Below, piece after piece: positions 16,734 through 22,229 of a stretch of DNA of 26,467 nucleotides. The number at the start of each line of letters is the position of its first letter. Position 1 is the stretch's first letter. Under the pieces are notes generated by a model. The model was given only the letters and a program-made list of their open reading frames with translations, was not told the DNA's origin and made no database searches. Source of the stretch: Tissierellales bacterium (GTDB lineage Bacteria > Bacillota > Clostridia > Tissierellales > Tissierellaceae); assembly GCA_030146705.1 (NCBI GenBank), contig JASLBE010000029.1, forward strand, positions 1-26,467. Reading direction: 5' to 3'. Both the position numbers and the translations under genes were made by a program.

Positions 16734-18361
16734 GCTTTAAGTATCCAGGGGAGGATAGGTATGTATTAAAAGATATAAATTTATCCATAAAAAAGGGAGA
16801 GTTCTTAACTATGTCTGGAGCCTCGGGTTCTGGAAAGAGCACCCTTTTAAGGCAACTCAAACCAATTTTATCCCCCCATGGAGAAAGGACAGGTAGGCTT
16901 TACTTTAAGGATAGAGATATAACAGACTTAGGCAGGAGGGAAGAGGCCTTAAAAATAGGTTTTGTCCTTCAAAATCCAGAAAACCAAATTGTAACAGACA
17001 AGGTTTGGCACGAGTTGGCTTTTGGACTTGAAAGCCTAGGATATGAAAACAAGGATATAAGGCTTAGGGTTGGAGAAATGGCAAGTTTCTTTGGAATACA
17101 AAACTGGTTTTATAAAAATACCAGTGACCTATCAGGGGGGCAAAAACAAATATTAAACCTGGCTTCAATTATGGCTATGCAACCAGAAGTATTAGTTTTA
17201 GATGAACCAACCTCACAATTAGACCCTATAGCAGCGACGGAGTTTTTAAACACCCTAAGGAGGGTCAACCTGGAACTGGGGATTACCATAGTCCTATCAG
17301 AACATAGGCTAGAAGAAGTTATCCCAATATCTGATAGGCTCTTGGTCTTGGATAGGGGGCAAATAGTCAGCCTAGGTAAGCCTAGAATAGTTGCTAAAGA
17401 ATTAAAAGATATGGACCATCCTATGTTTTATTCAATGACTAGCTCTATGCAAATTTATGGAGAAACTATAAATGGTAAAGATTACCCAATAACTGTAAGA
17501 GATGGACGGAATTTTATTGAAAAAGAAATAGGGACTAGTATTAACTATGAATTCCCAAAAGAAAAAGTAAAAAATGAAAATATTATAGAAGTAAGGGATG
17601 TTTGGTTTAAATACAATAAAAAGGGAGAGGACATAGTAAAAAATTTAAGGCTAGATGTTAAAGAAAATGAATTTTTAGCTATAGTAGGTGGAAATGGAAC
17701 TGGAAAAACAACCAGCCTATCCCTAATTGCTAGGCTAAACCAATACTATAGGGGGAGCATTAGGATTAAGGGAGAAAGACTGGAAAATATAAAGGATAGG
17801 GACTTATATGGAAAACTTTTAGGAATTCTTCCACAAAACCCAGAAAATTTATTTGTTAAATCCAGTGTAAGGGAAGACCTATTAGAAATTTTTAAGTATG
17901 AAAAAATTCCAGGGGCAGAAAAAGATAAAAAGCTTATGGATATAGCAGAAAAAATGGAACTAGTAGGCCTTTTAGATAGGCATCCTTATGATTTAAGTGG
18001 GGGAGAAAAGCAAAGGCTAGGATTGGCTAAAATACTGGCTCAAAAACCAGAGATTTTATTATTAGACGAACCAACTAAAGGTATGGATGAATTTTTTAAA
18101 GACAAGTTAGCCTTAATTTTAAAGGAACTTAAAGAAGGGGGCTTGACTATAGTTATGGTTTCCCATGATATTGAATTTTGTGCCAAATATGCAGATAGGT
18201 GTGCCTTATTCTTCAATGGAGATGTAATAAGCATTAATACTAGGAGGAAGTTTTTTTCTTGTAATAATTTTTATACTACATCTGCCAATAGGATAATAAG
18301 GAATATATGCCCAGATGGAATAACAGTAGGAGATGTGGTAGATATATGGAAAAAGGCTTAA
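16706..18361 (+). CDS. Fused double ATPase of ECF transporter (EcfA-EcfA')
   Basis: 551 aa, GTG start with GGAGG 7 nt upstream, inside the end of ecfT. Seen: two complete ABC ATPase domains in one chain. Domain 1 (about 1-235) has Walker A GASGSGKST (Lys44), signature LSGGQKQ (142-148) and Walker B VLDEP (Glu167). Domain 2 (about 290-515) has Walker A GGNGTGKTT (Lys334), signature LSGGEKQ (430-436) and Walker B LLDEP (Glu455). All catalytic residues are present in both halves. Known: most ECF modules use separate EcfA and EcfA' proteins; fused forms occur in dedicated group-I systems. It powers uptake by the transporter encoded around it. Confidence 0.93.
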   Translation: MEIYRIEKLSFKYPGEDRYVLKDINLSIKKGEFLTMSGASGSGKSTLLRQLKPILSPHGERTGRLYFKDRDITDLGRREEALKIGFVLQNPENQIVTDKVWHELAFGLESLGYENKDIRLRVGEMASFFGIQNWFYKNTSDLSGGQKQILNLASIMAMQPEVLVLDEPTSQLDPIAATEFLNTLRRVNLELGITIVLSEHRLEEVIPISDRLLVLDRGQIVSLGKPRIVAKELKDMDHPMFYSMTSSMQIYGETINGKDYPITVRDGRNFIEKEIGTSINYEFPKEKVKNENIIEVRDVWFKYNKKGEDIVKNLRLDVKENEFLAIVGGNGTGKTTSLSLIARLNQYYRGSIRIKGERLENIKDRDLYGKLLGILPQNPENLFVKSSVREDLLEIFKYEKIPGAEKDKKLMDIAEKMELVGLLDRHPYDLSGGEKQRLGLAKILAQKPEILLLDEPTKGMDEFFKDKLALILKELKEGGLTIVMVSHDIEFCAKYADRCALFFNGDVISINTRRKFFSCNNFYTTSANRIIRNICPDGITVGDVVDIWKKA

Positions 18362-19053
18362 AAAAAAGAAGGATCCTATCAATTTTTATGATTTTAATCC
18401 TAATCCCAGCTACTATATTGTTTGGAGTTTTTAGGCTAAATGATAGGAAATATTACTTTATAGCTATGCTAATAATAATCTATACTATGGTTCCGTTTTT
18501 ATTAGTATTTGAAAAAAGGGAGCCCAAGGCAAGGGAGCTAATCATAATAGCAGTTTTATCAGCCATAGCAGTAGCAGGAAGGGCAGCTTTCTTTATGTTA
18601 GACCAGTTTAAACCAGTTGTTGCCATAGTCATAATTTCGGGAGTTGCATTTGGGGGAGAATCTGGATTTTTAGTAGGAGCAGTTTCAGGTTTTGTTTCTA
18701 ATTTTTTCTACGGACAAGGTCCTTGGACCCCTTGGCAAATGTTTGCATTTGGAATTATAGGTTTTTTAGCAGGACTTTTATATGAAAGCAAAATAATTAG
18801 AGATAATAAGTTGTCTCTTTGCATTTATGGAGGACTAGCTACTTTTTTTATCTATGGAGGAATAATGGACTTTTCAAGCCTCCTAATTTTTACAGGAGAA
18901 ATTACTAGGGCTAAGTTAGTAGCCAGCTATTTGGCGGGTTTTTGGTTTAACCTAATCCATGCCTTGGCTACAGTTATATTCTTATATTTAATTTCCCAAC
19001 CTATGTTGGAAAAGTTAAATAGGATAAAGACAAAATATGGTCTTATAAAATAA
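18346..19053 (+). CDS. cbrT: ECF transporter S component, CbrT-like (cobalamin)
   Basis: 235 aa from the ATG at 18346. An in-frame ATG at 18307 would prepend 13 polar residues (MPRWNNSRRCGRY) that look like read-through of the upstream gene's 3' end, so I prefer 18346, which gives a normal KKRR-then-membrane start. It overlaps the ATPase gene by 16 bp. Seen: about six membrane segments and the motif GQGPWTPWQMFAF (123-135), preceded by AGRAAFFML and FKPVVAIVII. Known: this motif pattern is typical of the CbrT-type cobalamin S subunits. Inference: substrate is cobalamin, supported by the B12 riboswitch and the DUF4430 partners; a corrinoid precursor such as cobinamide is possible. Confidence 0.82.
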   Translation: MEKGLKKRRILSIFMILILIPATILFGVFRLNDRKYYFIAMLIIIYTMVPFLLVFEKREPKARELIIIAVLSAIAVAGRAAFFMLDQFKPVVAIVIISGVAFGGESGFLVGAVSGFVSNFFYGQGPWTPWQMFAFGIIGFLAGLLYESKIIRDNKLSLCIYGGLATFFIYGGIMDFSSLLIFTGEITRAKLVASYLAGFWFNLIHALATVIFLYLISQPMLEKLNRIKTKYGLIK

Positions 19054-19059
19054 AAAATA

Positions 19060-19088
19060 TTGACACGATTGTTAATATAATGTAGAAT
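19060..19088 (+). promoter_or_regulatory. Sigma-A-type promoter ahead of second riboswitch
   Basis: Seen: TTGACA (19060-19065), 17-nt spacer, TAGAAT (19083-19088). It begins 6 bp after the stop of the S-component gene and would start transcription near 19095, just ahead of the second B12 aptamer. This makes the region at 19095-20030 an independent transcription unit. Confidence 0.8.
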
Positions 19089-19104
19089 TATATTGTAAAT
19101 AAAA

Positions 19105-19191
19105 TTGAAAATATAAGGGGAATCATGTGTAAATCATGAACGGACCAGCCACTGTGAGTAATTATAATTACAAGTCAGGATACCTTAAAAT
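19105..19191 (+). ncRNA. Second cobalamin riboswitch, compact (class-II-like)
   Basis: Seen: AACGGACC (19139-19146), GCCACTG (19148-19154) and GTCAGGATACC (19174-19184) repeat the blocks of the aptamer at 1-153. The stem TCATG (19123-19127)/CATGA (19135-19139) is a compensated version of TCACG/CGTGA in the first copy. TAAGG (19114-19118) can pair with CCTTA (19183-19187) as a short P1. Only 19 nt lie between GCCACTG and GTCAGGA, forming one mini-hairpin, so the peripheral arms of class I are missing. Known: compact class-II aptamers often prefer methyl- or aquocobalamin. Inference: it controls the units at 19273-20030. Confidence 0.88.
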
Positions 19192-19237
19192 GAAAATCTT
19201 CTTGGATTAAGATTTCATCTTATAATCAAATGATTAT
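19191..19237 (+). other. Two hairpins between riboswitch and terminator
   Basis: Seen: a stem of 9 bp with one bulged A (19191-19200 with 19209-19217), then a perfect 7-bp hairpin ATAATCA (19222-19228)/TGATTAT (19231-19237) with a 2-nt loop that would open slightly in RNA. They fill the expression-platform space before the terminator. Their part in switching is not clear. Confidence 0.5.
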
Positions 19238-19242
19238 TATGA

Positions 19243-19272
19243 GCATATATCTAAGGGATATATGCTTTTTTT
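19243..19272 (+). terminator. Terminator of the second B12 riboswitch
   Basis: Seen: GCATATATC (19243-19251) pairs perfectly with GATATATGC (19257-19265), 5-nt loop, followed by seven T (19266-19272). The loop TAAGG (19252-19256) is complementary to CCTTA (19183-19187), the 3' strand of the aptamer's P1. Inference: loop-to-P1 pairing could be the alternative fold that couples ligand binding to termination; this is less certain than in the first riboswitch. Confidence 0.85.
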
Positions 19273-19378
19273 AATATATACACATATCACCGAGGAATCG
19301 CTGTGTGCATAGAAATATGCATGCATGGTGAGGACCAGTTGAAAACGTTGGGGGACGGAAGTAGATATGGAATGGCGA
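19273..19378 (+). repeat. Structured 106-bp element, copy 1
   Basis: Seen: nearly identical to 19573-19678 (one difference, at 19364 versus 19664), exactly 300 bp apart. Possible folding: ACACA (19280-19284) with TGTGT (19302-19306) enclosing CGA-GGAA-TCG (19291-19300), next to GCATA-GAAA-TATGC (19307-19320). Both inner hairpins carry GNRA-type tetraloops. A third hairpin CCAGT/GTTGG closes TGAAAAC near 19335-19351. It starts right after the riboswitch terminator. I do not recognise the RNA family. A frame is also open through it (ATG 19321 gives a 26-codon peptide starting MHGEDQL). Confidence 0.75.
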
Positions 19379-19433
19379 TAATGAAGATGATGATTCTATA
19401 GATTATGAACTAGAACTTGAATCTATAGAATAG
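19365..19433 (+). other. Short acidic reading frame without normal start, unit 1
   Basis: Seen: after an in-frame TAG (19362-19364) the frame reads ATA TGG AAT GGC, then 18 mostly Asp, Glu and hydrophobic codons to TAG (19431-19433). No ATG, GTG or TTG lies at its beginning. The same first codons begin the acidic frame in unit 2. The nearby ATG at 19367 is in another frame and stops after four codons (MEWR). The coding part also holds a 12-bp perfect inverted repeat (19393-19404 with 19420-19431), so the segment may act as RNA rather than code. Coding status is uncertain. Confidence 0.35.
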
Positions 19434-19437
19434 TCCC

Positions 19438-19473
19438 ATATAGTGCTTGAGTTAACTCAAGTGCTATATTTTT
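19438..19473 (+). terminator. Terminator of unit 1
   Basis: Seen: a 14-bp stem with two wobble pairs (19438-19451 with 19456-19469), core CTTGAG/CTCAAG, TTAA loop, then a run of five T ending at 19473. It closes unit 1 shortly after the acidic frame's stop. Confidence 0.8.
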
Positions 19474-19572
19474 ATAATTTATTTTAAATTAGCTATTAAC
19501 AAAATAAAATATTAGCCGAATGTATAGTATAGCCAGTAAAAAGTATTTATATAATTATTTAATAGGGCTATA
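19474..19572 (+). other. Spacer between the two tandem units
   Basis: AT-rich, no gene. The best promoter feature is TATAAT at 19550-19555, but I see no good -35 box 16-18 nt upstream of it. Unit 2 may have its own weak promoter or depend on read-through from unit 1. Confidence 0.35.
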
Positions 19573-19678
19573 AATATATACACATATCACCGAGGAATCG
19601 CTGTGTGCATAGAAATATGCATGCATGGTGAGGACCAGTTGAAAACGTTGGGGGACGGAAGTAAATATGGAATGGCGA
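19573..19678 (+). repeat. Structured 106-bp element, copy 2
   Basis: Seen: 105 of 106 positions match copy 1 at 19273-19378; the single difference changes the in-frame TAG to TAA (19662-19664), so a stop is kept. The same hairpins with GGAA and GAAA tetraloops can form at +300. Sequence before and after the element is unrelated to copy 1, so the element alone was duplicated or is constrained. A G-rich stretch (19650-19654) followed by GACGG lies about 10 nt before the acidic frame. Confidence 0.75.
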
Positions 19679-19978
19679 AGACGAAGATAAAGACGATGAA
19701 ATCGTTGACGAAGACAAAGATGATGAAATTGTTGACGAAGACAAAGATGATGAAATTGTTGATGAAGACAAAGACGATGAAATTGTTGACGAAGACAAAG
19801 ACGATGAAATTGTTGACGAAGACAAAGACGATGAAATTGTTGATGAAGACAAAGACGATGAAATTGTTGATGAAGACAAAGACGATGAAATCGTTGAAGA
19901 AGACAATGATGATGAAATCGTTGAAGAAGACAAAGATCAAGATACTACTGAAGACAAGCTAGAAGAAGTTGTTGAATA
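19665..19978 (+). CDS. Acidic 9-residue-repeat protein frame, start unknown
   Basis: Seen: from just after the TAA at 19662-19664 an open frame of 104 codons runs to TAA (19976-19978), 18 nt before a terminator. It reads IWNGEDED, then nine copies of KDDEIVDED with small changes, then an ordinary-looking acidic tail ending LEEVVE. Differences between the 27-bp repeats (GAT/GAC, ATT/ATC, GAC/GAA, AAA/AAT) all fall at third positions of this frame, which argues that it is or was translated. There is no ATG, GTG or TTG at its beginning; initiation at ATA (19665), a frameshift from ATG 19667, or loss of the true start are all possible. No signal peptide. Asp-rich repeats could bind metal, but function is unknown. 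Confidence 0.45.
19689..19931 (+). repeat. Nine tandem 27-bp repeats
   Basis: Seen: nine consecutive 27-bp units beginning AAAGAYGATGAAAT, encoding KDDEIVDED in the acidic frame. The last two are the most divergent (GAA for GAC in codon 7; AAT for AAA in the ninth). Because the unit length is a multiple of three, every frame on both strands stays open here, which produces several artificial long frames. Confidence 0.9.
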
Positions 19979-19996
19979 AATCTTGATTAATAAAAA

Positions 19997-20027
19997 ACAC
20001 TTGATATAAATATCAAGTGTTTTTTTT
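19997..20027. terminator. Bidirectional terminator between the acidic unit and the YjiH-family gene
   Basis: Seen: ACACTTGATA (19997-20006) pairs with TATCAAGTGT (20011-20020), TAAA loop, with A-rich sequence on the left and eight T (20020-20027) on the right, so it can end transcripts from both sides. It separates the convergent transcription units. Confidence 0.88.
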
Positions 20028-20044
20028 ATTTCCAATTATTTAAT

Positions 20045-21436
20045 TTAAAATAAGAACTTAGCCACTAAAATTATTATAGGCAGGGTTATTATTGTCCTCT
20101 CAATAAATATGATAAACATATCTAGTGGAGAAATAGGTATTTCCGTACCTAGGATAACAGCACCAGCTTCAGACAAGTAAACTAGTTGTGAAACCGATAA
20201 GGTAGCAACTATAAACCTAGTCATATCACTCTGGATATTTGAGGCTAAAACTGAAGGCAAGAACATATCTGAAAATCCAACCATTATTGTTTGAGATGCC
20301 GCTTCAGCTTCTGGTACATTGAAAAAGTTTAATAGAGGTAAAAATGGCTTACCTAATACTTGGAAAAATGTAGTATATTCTGCAATAACTACAGCAGTAG
20401 TACCAAATGCCATAATAACTGGTAGGACTGCCAGCCAAAGATCTAAAGCAGTTTTAATACCATTTATAAAGATATACTTTAAGCCTTCATGAGATTCAGC
20501 CCTTTCAACAGCAAGTTGAAGCCCCCATTCCAATGTAGTAAAGCCGTCTGGTATATCCTCTCCTAAATCTTTTGAATCACCAGTATAATATGTATCTGGT
20601 TTTGAAGATAGGGGTGGAATTCTTGGCATTATAATTGCTGCAACCAATCCCACTAGTATAATAGTTAAGTAATAAGGTCCAAACATATGTGCTAGGTTTA
20701 CCTGCTTAAGAATTACTAGACAAAAAGTAATAGATACAGCTGAGAAAGTAGTTGATATAACAGCCGCCTCTCTTGCAGTGTAATAGCCTTGTGTATACTG
20801 GTTATTAGTAAGTGTAACCCCTACTGTACCATCTCCAACCCAAGATGCAACGCAGTCAATTGAAGAACGACCTGGTAGCTTGAAAAAAGGCCTCATTACT
20901 GGTGTTAAAAGCACACCTACAAATTCTAAAAGTCCAAAATCTGTTAAAAATGGTAGTAATAGTCCTCCAAATAGGAAGATACTAAAAAGTCCTTTTAATA
21001 GGTCAAATAGGATTAAACTACCTGTATCCTCATTCCAAATAAATTCAGGTCCTACTTTAAACAGGGCCATAATTGCAAAAACCAAACCTACAATCCTAAC
21101 TACTAGCCAAACAAGAGATACATCATAAACATTTTTTAGAAAGTCATTATCCTCAATAAAATCAGGTTTAAAAAGCCTATACATTATAGTAAGAACTGTT
21201 GTAACAGCTATGAAACCTGTAATAATATAAGGTAGAGAATCTCCTAAAAGCTTCTGTAGAAGTGAAGCCAAAAGTGCAACGACAATTGTTGTGTCCCCCT
21301 CATACTTAAAAGGAACCATTAAGAATAAAACCCCTAAAATTGATGGAATTAAAAACTTAAGGTAGTCACTTGCTGTAAAATTACGCTTTTTAACAATTTT
21401 CTTTTCTGCCTGCTTACTAACATTAACATTTTCCAT
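20045..21436 (-). CDS. YjiH-family membrane protein (nucleoside-recognition/Gate domain)
   Basis: 463 aa, ATG with a G-rich AAGGGGGGA site a few nt upstream on the minus strand. Seen: a charged cytoplasmic N-terminus (about 1-27), then about ten membrane segments. The conserved regions include GRSSIDCVASWVGDGTVG (a Gate-type re-entrant segment, about 190-210) and the second half motif IMVGFSDMFLPSV (about 385-400). Known: YjiH proteins carry two Gate domains related to nucleoside transporters and spore-maturation proteins; the transported substrate is not established. It stands alone on its strand, with its own promoter and structured leader, and shows no link to the B12 locus apart from sharing a terminator. 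Family call is good; function is open. Confidence 0.82.
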   Translation of the reverse strand: MENVNVSKQAEKKIVKKRNFTASDYLKFLIPSILGVLFLMVPFKYEGDTTIVVALLASLLQKLLGDSLPYIITGFIAVTTVLTIMYRLFKPDFIEDNDFLKNVYDVSLVWLVVRIVGLVFAIMALFKVGPEFIWNEDTGSLILFDLLKGLFSIFLFGGLLLPFLTDFGLLEFVGVLLTPVMRPFFKLPGRSSIDCVASWVGDGTVGVTLTNNQYTQGYYTAREAAVISTTFSAVSITFCLVILKQVNLAHMFGPYYLTIILVGLVAAIIMPRIPPLSSKPDTYYTGDSKDLGEDIPDGFTTLEWGLQLAVERAESHEGLKYIFINGIKTALDLWLAVLPVIMAFGTTAVVIAEYTTFFQVLGKPFLPLLNFFNVPEAEAASQTIMVGFSDMFLPSVLASNIQSDMTRFIVATLSVSQLVYLSEAGAVILGTEIPISPLDMFIIFIERTIITLPIIILVAKFLF

Positions 21437-21600
21437 AAAACTAGTCCCCCCTTATTCTAGTTTTAAATAATGGCCTCCAATATAGAAATTAGCATAAAAA
21501 TTAACCCTAGCTTACTAATTTCTACATATTTATGTTTGAATATTATGTAGTGTCTAAAGAAAAAAGATAATTGTCTGAAAATTCCCAATTATCTAGTTCT
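21437..21600 (-). promoter_or_regulatory. Structured 5' leader of the YjiH-family gene
   Basis: Seen on the minus strand: after a predicted start near 21601, a hairpin with a T run (21560-21594), then CTACATA/TATGTAG-type pairing (about 21522-21550), then AGAAATTAG (21484-21492) complementary to CTAATTTCT (21515-21523). The last two stems overlap by a few bases and so compete. Inference: a regulated leader of about 165 nt. I do not recognise a known riboswitch, and there is no T-box signature. Confidence 0.5.
21560..21594 (-). terminator. Leader terminator-like hairpin
   Basis: Seen: on the minus strand AGATAATTG pairs with CAATTATCT (plus coordinates 21586-21594 and 21565-21573), 12-nt loop, followed by six T. 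It lies immediately downstream of the predicted start site, so it would stop transcription after about 40 nt unless overcome. Confidence 0.6.
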
Positions 21601-21607
21601 TTAATAC

Positions 21608-21636
21608 ATTATATACTATTCTTAAAATATGTACAA
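21608..21636 (-). promoter_or_regulatory. Promoter of the YjiH-family gene
   Basis: Seen on the minus strand: TTGTAC (21636-21631), 17-nt spacer, TATAAT (21613-21608). The predicted start is near 21601, about 165 nt before the ATG. The spacing is ideal and the -10 is a perfect match; the -35 is partial. Confidence 0.7.
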
Positions 21637-21866
21637 TATTAGAAAAATAGAGTTAAGATTTACAAGATTAGCCATTATTTATAAAAATAATTATCATTAA
21701 TAATACATTATACCATATATTTCCAGCTATTTAAAGAGGACTAGAAATAAATTCAAAAAAACCCCTAAAATTACTAGGAGTTTTATGTTACAATACCTAT
21801 TGGAGCCTAATATAAAAAATATTCTAAAAATAAATGGAACTGGTGGTAAATAATAGGTCTCTGTAA

Positions 21867-21895
21867 TTGATAAAATATATGTATTATGGTAGAAT
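21867..21895 (+). promoter_or_regulatory. Promoter of secG (and possibly hppA)
   Basis: Seen: TTGATA (21867-21872), 17-nt spacer, TAGAAT (21890-21895) preceded by TGG as an extended -10. The predicted start near 21902 gives a leader of about 40 nt before the secG GTG. The stretch 21640-21866 between the divergent promoters shows only AT-rich sequence. Confidence 0.75.
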
Positions 21896-21943
21896 ATTGA
21901 TGTTAAGTGTAGAAAAAAAGGAGTACAAATCGGAGGTGGCATA

Positions 21944-22171
21944 GTGGAAAAAATATTCATAGTATTGGCTTTAGCATCTAGTATAGCTCTTATAGCTTCA
22001 GTTGCAATGCAAGATGGAGCAGAACAAGGTATGGGAGCAATAAGTGGTGATGCGGCACCTTTATGGGGACAAGCTAAGGGACAAAGCAAGGATGACATGT
22101 TAAAAAGAATGACTATTATAGCAGCAGTAGTTTTTATAGTATCACATTTAGCCTTAGTAGCTATAAAATAG
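21944..22171 (+). CDS. secG: Preprotein translocase subunit SecG
   Basis: 75 aa, GTG start with GGAGG (21932-21936) 7 nt upstream. Seen: two membrane segments (about 3-21 and 54-73) joined by a Gly/Ala-rich cytoplasmic loop with the SecG-typical AISGDAAPLWG stretch, followed by a basic KRMT segment before the second helix. Length is normal for the family. Known: SecG is the small non-essential subunit of the SecYEG channel and aids SecA-driven export. Context: in many Bacillota secG lies directly upstream of rnr and smpB; here a pyrophosphatase gene sits between secG and rnr. The exported surface proteins of the B12 locus would use this pathway. Confidence 0.92.
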   Translation: MEKIFIVLALASSIALIASVAMQDGAEQGMGAISGDAAPLWGQAKGQSKDDMLKRMTIIAAVVFIVSHLALVAIK

Positions 22172-22229
22172 TTTATATGCATTAGTATATAAAAATATAT
22201 GATGATTTGTAAAAAGGAGGAGCTTAGTA

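Noticed and set aside
19339..19341. In-frame TGA upstream in the acidic frame read as selenocysteine
   Set aside because: A second stop (TAG or TAA) follows eleven codons later in both copies, so read-through of TGA alone would not join the frame.
19354..19364. GACGGAAGTAG in copy 1 of the repeated element matches the core of the glutamine (glnA) riboswitch
   Set aside because: The flanking conserved parts and the P1 and P2 helices expected on both sides are not present, and copy 2 changes the last base. An 11-base match alone is weak.
19273..19678. Insertion sequence or transposon ends
   Set aside because: The two copies are direct, not inverted; no transposase or target-site duplication is visible.
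19689..19931. CRISPR array
   Set aside because: The repeats are directly adjacent with no unique spacers and are coding-like.
19568..19962. Long open frames on both strands across the 27-bp repeats (Ser/Thr-rich, Phe/Val-rich and Lys/Met-rich)
   Set aside because: Repeat length is a multiple of three, so all frames stay open. Repeat variation follows third positions only in the acidic plus-strand frame.
19603..19962. Plus-strand frame starting VCIEICMHGEDQ as the real product
   Set aside because: It is open through both copies of the element, but over the repeats it gives low-complexity Lys/Met/Thr sequence, and repeat changes are not silent in it. A -1 shift into the acidic frame lacks a slippery site after the TAA at 19662.
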